Assembly (NCBI RefSeq): GCF_003732225.1
Contig: NZ_MOBJ01000008.1
Span: 1-64,000, forward strand
Origin: Pseudomonas brassicacearum
Lineage (GTDB): Bacteria; Pseudomonadota; Gammaproteobacteria; Pseudomonadales; Pseudomonadaceae
Length of the DNA stretch: 64,000 nucleotides
Direction: 5' to 3'
Position 1 is the stretch's first letter. Every line of letters begins with the position of its first letter. The notes under the pieces are model-generated. The model saw only the letters and a program-made list of their open reading frames with translations, had not been told where the DNA came from and did not search any database. This document shows, piece after piece, positions 39,376 to 49,249 of this stretch. Both the position numbers and the translations under genes were made by a program.

Positions 39376-40476
39376 CTAGAGAACCCCCAATAACGTCCAG
39401 AGTCGACGCGACTCCGCGTCAGCCGATATCAACTCGCCCAGCAGTTCGCTCAACGGTTTATTGCCCCACTCCACACCGCGCCTGATCAAGTAAGGCACCG
39501 GGCTGTGGGGCTCGGTTCGCGCCAGGTATTCGGCAATCAGCAACAGTTGCCGATAAGCCTCTTCACGATTCACCGGCTCGCGCATTGCCTGCTGGGCTGG
39601 CGCAATCTCCGGCGCCAGAGAATCTTGTGGCGCCGGGACCTGCGGTGGCTCGACCGAAGCTTCGGCGGGTTGACGTGGATGCATGGCGATGAACTCCTGA
39701 ACGAGCGTCAACAGCGCCTCGATGATGTCCTGCAACGATTTGTAGCCTGGCGCCTGATTGCCCAGGTAGGCATCACTCCAGTCCTGGAGCCGTTGCAGAT
39801 GCTGCAAGCTCAATAACAGGCTGCCCTGGCTGCGCAACCAGAATGACAGCGGCGTCGCACGAATCTGTTCGGTGAGTTTTTTCTGCTCGTTGCGAGCGGT
39901 TTCAGCCGACGTTTTCGCCGCCTTGGTGTCATTGACCATCACTTGCTGCACCTGCAAGCGCCGCCAGTCATCCAGACAATAGCTCGCAAATTCGCTGGTG
40001 CGAGTGTCGAACAGCGGCACCCGGGTGAGCAGGATTTCACTGTAGCGGCGCGCCAGCCATTCGAGAGGAATTACCCGCCACGACTGGTCGCCCTCCTCGG
40101 CCTGCGGGTGAAGTTGCTCGGGGTAGCGTTCACATAAACCCGCCACCAGCGCCAGACTGCCCGGCAACCCTTCCAGACCGTCCAGATGCAACCAGGCCTC
40201 GCCGAGCCAGGCACTGAGCATCAAGTCCTTGCTGCGTTCCAGCAGCAAGCGGGTGGCGAGTCTTGCCTGTTCCGGCCATTGGGCACGCTTGATCGACGAC
40301 TGCCAGACACCTGTCGGCAAGCTGGTATCGTCCTCGCGACGCAGTTCGCGCAACTGGTCGAATTCAGGCTCATAGCGCAGGTCCTGACCACAGGGCATTT
40401 CGTCGCTGATCGGTTCGATCAACTGCGTGATCAGCTCCGGCAGCGGCGATGACAATGATGGTGACGGTAGACTCAC
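39376..40476 (-). CDS. tssA: T6SS protein TssA
   Basis: 366 residues. The N-terminal ImpA domain reads EPISDEMPCGQDLRYEPEFDQLRELRRED. TssA organises the baseplate and sheath-tube polymerisation. Start: GTG at 40476, overlapping the tssM stop (GTGA), with GAGGAGG upstream; the longer frame only runs antisense-free through tssM. The C-terminal part (EYLARTEPHSPVPYLIRRGVEW, GVL end) is the short TssA type. It is the last gene of the leftward tssJKLMA arm, as in HSI-III of P. aeruginosa. Confidence 0.9.
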   Translation of the reverse strand: MSLPSPSLSSPLPELITQLIEPISDEMPCGQDLRYEPEFDQLRELRREDDTSLPTGVWQSSIKRAQWPEQARLATRLLLERSKDLMLSAWLGEAWLHLDGLEGLPGSLALVAGLCERYPEQLHPQAEEGDQSWRVIPLEWLARRYSEILLTRVPLFDTRTSEFASYCLDDWRRLQVQQVMVNDTKAAKTSAETARNEQKKLTEQIRATPLSFWLRSQGSLLLSLQHLQRLQDWSDAYLGNQAPGYKSLQDIIEALLTLVQEFIAMHPRQPAEASVEPPQVPAPQDSLAPEIAPAQQAMREPVNREEAYRQLLLIAEYLARTEPHSPVPYLIRRGVEWGNKPLSELLGELISADAESRRLWTLLGVL

Positions 40477-43400
40477 AAGCCCTCCTCGTTCGTTACGATG
40501 GCTGCCGTCGAACCCGTCGACATAAAGGGCGAACGCGGAGCACGCGTCGGCAACGGTTGAATCGACAACGGCAGTTTCGATCCCTGAGTCATCCATGACA
40601 GGCGCATGAACATCTGCGTTGGTCCCTCAATGCTGCTACTCGCGGTGACCGGCAAGCGCAAGGTCAGCGGAAAGTCCGTGTAGTCCATGCTTGGCTGGCG
40701 CTGATTCGACTGGTGCGAGCGCATCAGGCGCAGCAACGACCAAGGGCCACCGTATTCCCAGCCGGCCTCCAGATCCCGGATCACCAGGTTCGGTTGCAAC
40801 GGGTCGCTGACCGGCCGCTGGGGGCCGTTCCTGGCCCAGCGCAAGGTCAACCTGACGGGTTGGCCGACCATCCAGCGCAGGTTCTGTTGCGCCTCGCCGG
40901 GATAACCGATCTGTTGATTACCGGCATTCAGGCCCCAGGCAATGACCTGATCGGCGCCGCGTTCTTCCTCGCGATCAGTGCGCCAGCGCACGTCCATCTC
41001 CACCCCCAGAATGCCGCTTTTGTCTCGCACAAACAGCGGCCCGAGCCAGGTGCTGGCCTGTTTCAAACGGTTGAGAAAATCCTCCGCGGCCAAACGCTCC
41101 GGCGTCTGGCTGAGCAACAAACCGGCTTGCGCCACCGGCAGGCGCTTGTCGATCAACTCCAGCAAATGCTGGACCCGCGCCGGGTCGGCATCGGTGACCT
41201 GTGTGCCATTGGAGAACGGAAAACGCTCGGCCAGGTACTGATTGAAGTAATTGGCCAGGTCGTTCCACGCCGCCGAAGCCTGTTGCTGTTGCAGCGACTG
41301 GCAGCGTTGCATCGCGGTTTGCTGCAGCTCCTGAGCCCTCAGGGCCAGCGTCCCACGGCCGCCGGAAAGGTTGGCGGTTTGCAGGATCTGCGCGCAGGAC
41401 CCGGTATCCATGTCGATAAAATCCCGGCTCACCAACTGTTCGATCTGTGCCGGAGAACTGGCGGGGTTCTGCTCCTTGTACTTGAGCAGTTCATCATTCA
41501 AGGCACTGAACTGTACAACTCGTTCGTAATCCAGGCCCGACAGATTTTGCTGCTGGACCTTCAGCCACTCCAGCGCCGGGGTACGTTGTTCGGTAATACC
41601 CAACATGGTGTTGAACTGCTGCTTGAGGCTCAGTTTCAGGTCCTGCACATCACTGGCACCGTACAGCTGCAAGCCGAGGTTTTTCGAACCATCCCACCGA
41701 GCAATACTGGTCCTTTCGCTGAACAGCGGCTGAGCGATTATTTCGTTCAGACCACTGGCAACCTCGGCCAACGCCCGGCGGTTGAGCGCGTTCTGCAAGC
41801 GCGTGGCCAGGTCACTGCGCCGCAACTCGATAAAGGCTTTCTGCAACGCCACGGCCTGCGAGGCCTGCACATTGAACCCGACGCCTTGCTGCGCCTGACC
41901 ACCCTGCTCCTCCAGGCTGAGCCACATGGCCTTGGCCGCTGCCCCTTCCGCCGCCTGGAGCAGCGCGCCTCGGTAAGCCGGCGGGATACGTGGCAACTCT
42001 TCGCTGGCGTAGCTTTTGTAACTGGCGAAGTAATTCAACGCACTGTTGAGACCATCATTGTCGGCGCTCTGACTCTGTGACGCGCTGAGGTCGGAATCAT
42101 CCTGACGCAGTGCGATGGCCACGAAATCGCGCTTGAACAACGCCTGCACGGCGTTGTTAAGCTGGCTGACATGCTCTTGCAACACCAGTTGTCCGCTGCC
42201 TTGCTGAATCAGCAAATTGCCACGCGAACCGGCCTGGGCAATCCATTGATCGCGAAAGCTCTGCTGCAACTTCGACGCCTGCATGTCCAGCTGTTGCTCC
42301 AGTTGCGGCCCGAGCAAGGCGCTTTGCCGGACTTTATCCATCATCTCGCGGTAGCCCGGCACCAGGTCCTGGCCTTTGCCACGCCCCCACGCCGAGTTGG
42401 TCAAGCCAATCAACGCTTGCAGGTCGTCAATCAGCGCCCTCAAGTCCTCGAGTTCGCTGAGGGAATTTCCACTGCCCGACTCCAACCGCTCCAGGTGCAA
42501 CTTCAGGTAACCCGCCTGACGCACGAAGTTGTCAGCCAGAAAGTACTGGTCCAGCCAGCGCTCCATGAGGCCTTCGAAATTCGTCGCGATGGACGAGCGT
42601 TCCGTGGTCAGGTCCAGCGCTTTCAACCCGCTGGTATCGGAATTGAGCAGGACCCGGTTATAGAAAGCCGAGCGACGCAACGTGCCGACGTTGAGATTCA
42701 GCGACAACGCGTTATTGCTGAGCAGCACCAGGTCATCGAGTGGGGTTCGAGGATTGTTCAACGCCTGATTGAACCACTGATTCTGTTGCTCGAGACGCAC
42801 CGCGCGCTCCACCAGTTCTTTGGCCTTGACGTAGTTTTGCCATTGCGCCGGGTCTTCGCTTTCCACGCTCACTCGGCGTTCGGTATTGCGGATCGCCTTG
42901 AGTTGCCCCAGGTCCGACACCAGCAACTCTTGCAGCGGCACCAGCAACTGCCGCTGGGCAGTGAGCCGCAGTTCGTCTTCCATCTGTGCATCCAGCGAGG
43001 AAAACCAGGACGTGGGAAAGACCACCGAGGTGAAACTCCAGCGCGGGGCCCTTTCCAGTACCCGCCAGAAACCCTCGACGTTGCGTCGCGTCGGTTCCAG
43101 CCGATGGGCTTCGTCGGTGACCGCGACATAGTTTTTCTGCGCGCCTTGCAGCAAGCGCGACAACTCATGGGCATCCTTGACCGAGTCGTGCCAGACCCAA
43201 ACCATACCGATCGCCCAGACCAGCCCGACCACCAGCGCCACCACGCCAGTCACCCGTTGCCAGCGTTGGCGCAGCCGCAAAATACGCGGTACGACCTGAG
43301 CCACGCCACGTTCGGCAACAATCCGTCGCTGCCACAACTGCCGGGCAAACGCGCTCTGCTGCAACACCGTGTCGTAGGCCGAGAAACTCTCCCGAGTGCT

Positions 43401-44291
43401 CTCTGGTGCTTGATTGGCAGTGAAGTAAACCCCGCGAAAACGCGGCGCTTCGCCTTGTGCATTGCCCTGAAAAACCGGCTCAAGCAGGGTTTGCAGCGTG
43501 CGCCGCAACGCTTCGAAGCGGTCCGGCACGGCAAACAACTCGCTGCTCAAATGCCCGGACAAGGCACCGATCTCGATGATCGACTCGGACAATGCCCGGC
43601 GCACCTGATCCAGTGCCTGATCACTCCATTGCGATTGCCAGACCGCCTCCGGCGAATACGGCGACGACCAGCCCAATGCATGTTCCCGCGCCTCGGCCGG
43701 TAACGCGCCAATCAATTCCTGAAAGCCCGGCAGCTCCTCCATCCCGGTGACGACCACGTACACCGGCAGGCTCAGCCCGAAACGCTGTAACAGATCGATG
43801 AAGCGCCGCCGTGCCGCCAGACCGAGGCTGGCCGCCCGCTCCGGATCGCCCAGTTGACTGAAAGGCACGGTCCAGATCACCGCGTCCAGCGGCCGCTTGC
43901 TGCGCAGGCGCACAATCAACCCCAACAGACGCCACCAGCCGCCCCGTTGCAGATTCAAGCCTTCATCCGGCAGGAACAACGCCTGTGGCACCACCAGCAC
44001 CGCGCCCTCGGGGTCCGACCACCAGCGCCCGAACCAGGCTGGTTTGTCGGTGGGCTGCAAGCGCCATTGGGCACACAGTTGAGTGCCCTGGGTTTCGTTG
44101 CCGAGCATCAGCAGCCACGGAATCTGATAGCGGTCCTGGGTGCCTTGCTCCTGCTCCATGTGCCGGACCGACAGATAGAAACTGCGAATCGCGGCGCCAC
44201 TCTGGGTCCGTAACCACCAGACCGCCACCAGTAGCAGCGTCAGCAGCAAAAGCACCACGACGACGGTCAACACAATGCCCAGGGCGCTCAT
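40473..44291 (-). CDS. tssM: T6SS membrane protein TssM (IcmF)
   Basis: 1272 residues. Inner-membrane segments at about 7-27 and 348-367, then the long IcmF-related periplasmic region ending in TssM_C beta domains (FPLTLRLPVTASSSIEGPTQ). With TssJ and TssL it forms the trans-envelope complex. At the place of the usual Walker A motif (near 64-71) the sequence is GNETQGTQ, without the GK(T/S), so nucleotide binding is unlikely. It overlaps tssL by 4 bases (ATGA) and tssA by 4. Confidence 0.94.
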   Translation of the reverse strand: MSALGIVLTVVVVLLLLTLLLVAVWWLRTQSGAAIRSFYLSVRHMEQEQGTQDRYQIPWLLMLGNETQGTQLCAQWRLQPTDKPAWFGRWWSDPEGAVLVVPQALFLPDEGLNLQRGGWWRLLGLIVRLRSKRPLDAVIWTVPFSQLGDPERAASLGLAARRRFIDLLQRFGLSLPVYVVVTGMEELPGFQELIGALPAEAREHALGWSSPYSPEAVWQSQWSDQALDQVRRALSESIIEIGALSGHLSSELFAVPDRFEALRRTLQTLLEPVFQGNAQGEAPRFRGVYFTANQAPESTRESFSAYDTVLQQSAFARQLWQRRIVAERGVAQVVPRILRLRQRWQRVTGVVALVVGLVWAIGMVWVWHDSVKDAHELSRLLQGAQKNYVAVTDEAHRLEPTRRNVEGFWRVLERAPRWSFTSVVFPTSWFSSLDAQMEDELRLTAQRQLLVPLQELLVSDLGQLKAIRNTERRVSVESEDPAQWQNYVKAKELVERAVRLEQQNQWFNQALNNPRTPLDDLVLLSNNALSLNLNVGTLRRSAFYNRVLLNSDTSGLKALDLTTERSSIATNFEGLMERWLDQYFLADNFVRQAGYLKLHLERLESGSGNSLSELEDLRALIDDLQALIGLTNSAWGRGKGQDLVPGYREMMDKVRQSALLGPQLEQQLDMQASKLQQSFRDQWIAQAGSRGNLLIQQGSGQLVLQEHVSQLNNAVQALFKRDFVAIALRQDDSDLSASQSQSADNDGLNSALNYFASYKSYASEELPRIPPAYRGALLQAAEGAAAKAMWLSLEEQGGQAQQGVGFNVQASQAVALQKAFIELRRSDLATRLQNALNRRALAEVASGLNEIIAQPLFSERTSIARWDGSKNLGLQLYGASDVQDLKLSLKQQFNTMLGITEQRTPALEWLKVQQQNLSGLDYERVVQFSALNDELLKYKEQNPASSPAQIEQLVSRDFIDMDTGSCAQILQTANLSGGRGTLALRAQELQQTAMQRCQSLQQQQASAAWNDLANYFNQYLAERFPFSNGTQVTDADPARVQHLLELIDKRLPVAQAGLLLSQTPERLAAEDFLNRLKQASTWLGPLFVRDKSGILGVEMDVRWRTDREEERGADQVIAWGLNAGNQQIGYPGEAQQNLRWMVGQPVRLTLRWARNGPQRPVSDPLQPNLVIRDLEAGWEYGGPWSLLRLMRSHQSNQRQPSMDYTDFPLTLRLPVTASSSIEGPTQMFMRLSWMTQGSKLPLSIQPLPTRAPRSPFMSTGSTAAIVTNEEGL

Positions 44292-45055
44292 GAGTCTTGC
44301 TCCTGGGCCGCTGCCGTTTCGGAAAGGTGCATGACCGGTTCAAGCTCCTGACGAATGTCGCGCCAGAACATCTGCCCCAACCCTGTCATCAACAACACCA
44401 CGCCGAGAATCGCCAGGCCCAGGCGAAAACCGTCGGGTAGCGACAGACGCATGGGCAACTGCACGGGAGCGACCGCCGAAGGCTGCTCCAGCCGCGCGCT
44501 GACATCGGCGTAATCGGGCTCGTGTTGCCAGGCGAAGGCGAACAACGCCAGCCGCCATTTTTCATGCTGGAGCTGATTCTGCTCGCCGCGCAGACGCCCT
44601 TCGAAACCCAGTACCAGGCACTGCAAATAGACATTGGCCAGATCCCGGGTAGTCGGCACCTGATCGTCGAGCAATGCCTTGATCGCCAGCGGTAGCCGTT
44701 CGCCCGCCTGACGGCTGGCGTACATCCGCGACTCCAGCGGTTTGTCCTGCCAGGCGAGCTGACCCGGCCAGGGAGCGAACAACAGGGTTTCGTCGATCAG
44801 CGCGACAAACGCATACACCACGGCGGTCACCTGCTCGGTGGCGGCATCACCGACTTTGGCGAATGCCGTTCGCCACAAGCGCTGGGTAATCTGTGTCGAG
44901 AATTCGACGACGGACTCGACCAACGCCTCATCGTCACTGTCTTTGGACTGTTCGTTCCAGGCCTGCGACCACTCTTGCCAGGCCTGACGAAAAGCACTGC
45001 TCAGCGGCGCTTCGTGGAGGCCTCGCGCACCGCTGCCGACGTTCCCTTCAGGCAT
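44288..45055 (-). CDS. tssL: T6SS membrane protein TssL (DotU)
   Basis: 255 residues. The cytoplasmic DotU domain contains VYAFVALIDETLLFAPWPGQLAWQDKPLE, the family signature, and a single C-terminal membrane helix (about 208-230, FRLGLAILGVVLLMTGLGQMF). There is no peptidoglycan-binding extension, so this is the short type. It partners TssM in the inner membrane. Start ATG at 45055, 18 bases after the tssK stop; overlaps tssM by 4 bases. Confidence 0.94.
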   Translation of the reverse strand: MPEGNVGSGARGLHEAPLSSAFRQAWQEWSQAWNEQSKDSDDEALVESVVEFSTQITQRLWRTAFAKVGDAATEQVTAVVYAFVALIDETLLFAPWPGQLAWQDKPLESRMYASRQAGERLPLAIKALLDDQVPTTRDLANVYLQCLVLGFEGRLRGEQNQLQHEKWRLALFAFAWQHEPDYADVSARLEQPSAVAPVQLPMRLSLPDGFRLGLAILGVVLLMTGLGQMFWRDIRQELEPVMHLSETAAAQEQDS

Positions 45056-45073
45056 TTGACTCCCCTTCCCTGA

Positions 45074-46405
45074 TCAAGCGTTTTCATTGGCTTGAGCGAC
45101 AAACAACACCACTTGCCAAGGGCTGCTCGCCAGCTGCGATGCCGGCGCGACAATCTGCAATGGCAGTTGCCCGTCGAACCATTGCCCCTGTGCGGTGACC
45201 ACAAACAACCGGGTGTCGTCGCCCACGCTGTAGGCCACCTGCTCGTTGCGATTCATGGCCTCATGCGTCAGCCCCCTCATGCGCTGTCGACCGAGCAAGG
45301 CAATGTGCGGCGCAGAGGCGATGATCGCCCGGCTCAACCATTCACTCGCAGACTGCTCACTCGCGCCGTTGGGCATACGCAAGCCAATCACCAGACGCTG
45401 GCTCGGTTGATCGTCGGGCAACTGGATCGAAAAGAGATGTTCGTGGCGTTCGAACGGCAGGCTGCGATAGCCAGCGCGAATCAGTTCCAGGGTATTTTCC
45501 AACCAGTCGAGTACGCTGTCGTAGCCACGCTGCAACTCGAGAAAGTCCAGCGCCGCAAAGGCCGGCACACCCGCCAGTGGATCGAGCGCCGACCAGACGC
45601 CGGCCAGCCCGAGCAACAGGCCATACAGCGCTTGCGGTGTCGCCAGCCGGCTGTTCAACAAGCCCTCGACCTCCGGCAGACGCGCCCAGAGCGCCGTCAG
45701 CTGGCGACGAATTTCTGCTGCGTCATCCTGGTTACCGGCCTGCTGCGCCTGGCGCAAGCGACCGGCCAGAAACATGCATTTCTCCCGCGTCCGGGCACAC
45801 AGACCGGCGACCCGCCGCCCCAACGCCGACTCCGGCAACAGACACGGTGTCGGCGCCGTGTAGGGCAGTTGCAAAAAGCCGCCGCCTTCCTTGCGAACAC
45901 GCAGCAGCGGCACACAGATCGAGTCCGCCTTGTTCAGCTGCGTGCACAAACGCGGATTGGGTCGCCATACCGTGATCGATTCGGGGTATTGACCGCTGGT
46001 GAGGTCTGGCAGCGCATCGCCGACCACCGATTGCAATCGTCCCGTGAGCGGCAGTAATTGCCCGGCACGCCACAACGGGCTGACCGCCAGGTAAACCGTC
46101 ACGGTGGCATTGTCCGTTGCATCGACCGCTTCGCTGACATCGAGCTCCAACATCGGCCCCGCGCCGGCCTGCACATTCACTGGCAAACCATCCGGCAACG
46201 TCGCCTGCAAAGCGAGCAACCTGACGTGCCCGGCACTGAGTGCCGAGGGGTCGATCTCCAGATGGGTGACACCCCAGAACCAGGGGTTGCAGGCCTTGGC
46301 GAAATACGCGGCCAACGCTTCGGCGCGCAGCCCTTGCAACTGAAAATGCTGGGGCAGCAATTGCATGCCCTCGTGCCAGCAAACCGCGTCAGGTAGCAAA
46401 CTCAT
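45074..46405 (-). CDS. tssK: T6SS baseplate protein TssK
   Basis: 443 residues. Begins MSLLPDAVCWHEGMQLLPQHFQLQ, the typical TssK opening (W-x-EGM-L-PQHFQ). TssK is a trimeric baseplate subunit that links the baseplate (TssEFG) to TssL/TssM. The length matches the family. It follows tssJ by 63 bases and is in the leftward arm. Confidence 0.94.
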   Translation of the reverse strand: MSLLPDAVCWHEGMQLLPQHFQLQGLRAEALAAYFAKACNPWFWGVTHLEIDPSALSAGHVRLLALQATLPDGLPVNVQAGAGPMLELDVSEAVDATDNATVTVYLAVSPLWRAGQLLPLTGRLQSVVGDALPDLTSGQYPESITVWRPNPRLCTQLNKADSICVPLLRVRKEGGGFLQLPYTAPTPCLLPESALGRRVAGLCARTREKCMFLAGRLRQAQQAGNQDDAAEIRRQLTALWARLPEVEGLLNSRLATPQALYGLLLGLAGVWSALDPLAGVPAFAALDFLELQRGYDSVLDWLENTLELIRAGYRSLPFERHEHLFSIQLPDDQPSQRLVIGLRMPNGASEQSASEWLSRAIIASAPHIALLGRQRMRGLTHEAMNRNEQVAYSVGDDTRLFVVTAQGQWFDGQLPLQIVAPASQLASSPWQVVLFVAQANENA

Positions 46406-46468
46406 ACGATTCCCTTCGACGTCGAATGTCGCCGCTTGCCAGCGGCCTGGCGATTTGTTCAGTGCGGA

Positions 46469-46918
46469 TCAGTGCGCAGCGTCGCTGACCAGCGTCATCT
46501 CGCGACTGTCGAACTTCAGCCAGGCCTTGCTCTGATCGTCCAGTCGAAGTCGGTGCGCTCCGGGTGTGTTATAGCTCGCGAAGATCAAAAGTCCAGCGGC
46601 GCGCTTGCCGCCCAGGGGAAAGGGTTGTTGATCGATGAACTGCCCGGGAACCAGCTCCAGCCCCCAGACGGTCATCATCTGCCGGTAGTCGCGCTGAAAC
46701 TGCTCGCGCTCGCTGAACCATTGCCGAGCGGTCATGGCCGACAGCTGCTTGAGCAGGTCTGGATCATTCACCGCCACGAAATCCACGGCAATCGGGGTGT
46801 CATCATTGGCATGGGCGGCGACGTCCAGGGTCAGGCTATCGAGATCGACTCGCGGCCCGAACAACGAACAGCCTGCGAGCAACAGAAACGGGAGAGGACT
46901 AAAAAAACCTGCGCGCAC
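46469..46918 (-). CDS. tssJ: T6SS outer-membrane lipoprotein TssJ
   Basis: 149 residues. Lipoprotein signal MRAGFFSPLPFLLLAGCSLFG with Cys17 in the lipobox LAGC. The body (VDLDSLTLDVAAHANDDTPIAVDFVAV) matches TssJ. The start is a GTG at 46918, preceded by AAAAGGAAA; an in-frame TTG ten codons upstream would lengthen the N-region without a better site. TssJ anchors TssM to the outer membrane. First gene of the leftward arm. Confidence 0.88.
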   Translation of the reverse strand: MRAGFFSPLPFLLLAGCSLFGPRVDLDSLTLDVAAHANDDTPIAVDFVAVNDPDLLKQLSAMTARQWFSEREQFQRDYRQMMTVWGLELVPGQFIDQQPFPLGGKRAAGLLIFASYNTPGAHRLRLDDQSKAWLKFDSREMTLVSDAAH

Positions 46919-47144
46919 AGTGAATTTTCCTTTTCTGATGACGGTCAAAAATTGTTTTTGTTTGCTTTTTTATAGACCTGTTCTAGCGTCTTGGGTAGTT
47001 CGGTCAGCACGACGAATGTGGAAGGTTCGTCAAGGGAATGACAGGTCCCACTGCCTCCCTTTCTAACCTACGGTTCAGCAAGGGAATGCGATGAGCGGGC
47101 CTCCCGAAGCATTGCTCCCACCCAATGCATCGGAGTCCGCCACC
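46919..47144. promoter_or_regulatory. Divergent T6SS control region
   Basis: 226 bases between the divergent tssJ and tssB arms. It is AT-rich near tssJ (a stretch with AATTGTTTTTGTTTGC and TTTTTTATAG), which may hold the leftward and rightward promoters. I could not find a convincing -24/-12 (RpoN) element or a clear -35/-10 pair by eye. A second possible tssB start (47091) lies inside. Confidence 0.5.
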
Positions 47145-47726
47145 ATGGCAGAAAGTACTCAGCACAAGCTCGACAGGGTCCGTCCGCCCCGCGTGCAAAT
47201 CACCTATGACGTTGAAATAGGCAACGCCATCGAGAAGAAAGAATTGCCTCTGGTGGTCGGCATTCTTGCCGACCTCTCCGGCAAACCTCTGGAACCACTC
47301 CCAAAATTGAATGAACGGCGTTTCACCGAAATCGATCGCGACAACTTCAACGAAGTGCTCGCCTCGATCGCCCCCCGCGTCACCTTGCAAGTCAACAACA
47401 CTCTCGGCGGCGACGACAGCAAGCTCAACATCGAGCTCAAGTTCGGTCATATCGATCATTTCGACCCGGTCAAAGTGGTCCAGCAAGTGACGCCGTTGCG
47501 GCGCCTGTTCGAAGCGCGCCAGCGTCTGCGTGACCTGCTGACCAAACTCGATGGCAACGATGACCTGGACAAACTGCTGCGCGATGTCATCGCCAACACC
47601 GAAGGCCTGCAAGAGATCAAGTCGGCTCGGCCTGAAGCTGCCGCACCGGCCAGTGATGCCGAAGCAACGCCGCAAGCAGCCGCACCGGCTAGCGATGCCG
47701 ACGCAGCGCCGGACGCACAAGCCTGA
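47145..47726 (+). CDS. tssB: T6SS sheath small subunit TssB (VipA)
   Basis: 193 residues. The family block STQHKLDRVRPPRVQITYDV begins right after the ATG at 47145 (with CGGAG upstream), while the longer frame from 47091 adds 18 residues unlike TssB. KKELPLVVGILADLSGKP and the central NNTLGGDDSKLNIELKF are typical. With TssC it forms the contractile sheath. The C-terminus has an extra Ala/Pro/Asp-rich tail (about 155-193) with two ASDAxAxP-type repeats. First gene of the rightward arm. Confidence 0.93.
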   Translation: MAESTQHKLDRVRPPRVQITYDVEIGNAIEKKELPLVVGILADLSGKPLEPLPKLNERRFTEIDRDNFNEVLASIAPRVTLQVNNTLGGDDSKLNIELKFGHIDHFDPVKVVQQVTPLRRLFEARQRLRDLLTKLDGNDDLDKLLRDVIANTEGLQEIKSARPEAAAPASDAEATPQAAAPASDADAAPDAQA

Positions 47727-47754
47727 TCGTTTATTCATTTAGGGAGAAATTGCC

Positions 47755-49242
47755 ATGCCCGCCTCATCCAGCGCTCAGGCCCAAGCCAGCGAAAGTGTGA
47801 ACGAGACCTTGTCTCTGCTCGACCGAATCATCGCCGAAGGGCGAATGGCCCACGACGACAGCCAGAAGGATTACGCCCGCGACATGCTCGCGGAGTTCGC
47901 CACCCAGGTTCTTGACAAAGGCATGGCCGTCGACAAGGACACCGTGGCGATGATCAATGACCGCATCAGCAAGATCGACGAGCTGATCAGCGCCCAGCTC
48001 AATGAAGTCCTGCATCACCCCGACCTACAGAAACTCGAAGCCTCCTGGCGTGGCCTGCACCTGCTGGTGCAGAACACCGAAACCAGTTCCCGGCTGAAAC
48101 TGCGCTTGCTCAATGTGACCCAGAAAGAACTGCAGAACGATCTGGAAAAAGCCGTCGAGTTCGACCAGAGCGCGCTGTTCAAAAAAATCTACGAAGAGGA
48201 ATACGGAACCTTTGGTGGTCATCCGTTCAGCCTGCTGGTCGGTGACTACACCTTCGGCCGACATCCGCAGGACATCGGCCTGCTGGAGAAACTTTCGAAC
48301 GTCGCCGCCGCAGCCCATGCCCCGTTCATTGCCGCTGCCAGCCCGCGACTGTTCGACATGCACAGTTTCACCGAGCTCGCGGTGCCGCGTGACCTGTCGA
48401 AAGTCTTCGAGAGCCAGGAGCTGATCAAGTGGCGCTCCTTCCGTGAAAGCGAAGACTCGCGCTATGTATCGCTGGTACTACCGCATTTCCTGCTGCGCCT
48501 GCCTTACGGTCCGGAAACCTTGCCGGTGGAAGGCATGACCTACATCGAAGACGTCAACGGCAGCGACCACAGCAAATACCTCTGGGGCAATGCAGCCTGG
48601 GCCTTGTCGCAACGTATCACCGAAGCCTTCGCCAAATACGGTTGGTGCGCGGCGATTCGCGGTGCCGAAGGCGGTGGCGCAGTCGAAGGACTGCCGGCCC
48701 ACACGTTCCGCACCACCTCCGGCGATCTGTCGCTCAAATGTCCGACCGAAGTGGCGATCACCGACCGTCGCGAGAAAGAGCTCAACGACCTCGGCTTCAT
48801 TGCCTTGTGCCACAAGAAAAACAGCGACGTGGCGGTGTTCTTCGGTGGCCAGACCACCAACAAGTCCAAGGCCTACAACACCAACGAGGCGAACGCCAAC
48901 GCGCGGATCTCGGCCATGTTGCCCTATGTGCTCGCGGCGTCCCGCTTCGCGCACTACCTGAAGGTCATCATGCGCGACAAGGTCGGCAGCTTCATGACCC
49001 GCGACAACGTGCAGACCTACCTCAACAACTGGATCGCCGACTACGTGCTGATCAACGACAACGCCCCACAGGAAATCAAGGCGCAGTACCCGCTGCGTGA
49101 GGCCCGAGTGGACGTCTCGGAAGTCGCCGGCAAACCGGGCGTCTATCGAGCCACGGTGTTTCTGCGGCCGCACTTCCAGCTCGAAGAGCTGACGGCCTCG
49201 ATCCGCCTGGTCGCCACCCTGCCACCACCGGTAGCAGCCTGA
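47755..49242 (+). CDS. tssC: T6SS sheath large subunit TssC (VipB)
   Basis: 495 residues, the family length. Recognisable: ASWRGLHLLVQNTETSSRLKLR, FLLRLPYGPETLPVE, FPAHTFRTT-like LPAHTFRTTSGDL and the C-terminal YRATVFLRPHFQLEELTAS. It pairs with TssB in the contractile sheath; the C-terminal region contains the ClpV-accessible surface in other systems. It follows tssB by 28 bases with GGGAG before the ATG. Confidence 0.96.
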   Translation: MPASSSAQAQASESVNETLSLLDRIIAEGRMAHDDSQKDYARDMLAEFATQVLDKGMAVDKDTVAMINDRISKIDELISAQLNEVLHHPDLQKLEASWRGLHLLVQNTETSSRLKLRLLNVTQKELQNDLEKAVEFDQSALFKKIYEEEYGTFGGHPFSLLVGDYTFGRHPQDIGLLEKLSNVAAAAHAPFIAAASPRLFDMHSFTELAVPRDLSKVFESQELIKWRSFRESEDSRYVSLVLPHFLLRLPYGPETLPVEGMTYIEDVNGSDHSKYLWGNAAWALSQRITEAFAKYGWCAAIRGAEGGGAVEGLPAHTFRTTSGDLSLKCPTEVAITDRREKELNDLGFIALCHKKNSDVAVFFGGQTTNKSKAYNTNEANANARISAMLPYVLAASRFAHYLKVIMRDKVGSFMTRDNVQTYLNNWIADYVLINDNAPQEIKAQYPLREARVDVSEVAGKPGVYRATVFLRPHFQLEELTASIRLVATLPPPVAA

Positions 49243-49249
49243 CCTGCCT

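Noticed and set aside
42171..43703. A 510-codon open frame opposite tssM
   Set aside because: It lies wholly within the clear tssM gene and has no protein-like motif; another GC-bias shadow.
46919..47144. RpoN (-24/-12) promoter between the T6SS arms
   Set aside because: I searched for GG-N10-GC patterns and found only a pair with a spacing of 11 and poor flanks.
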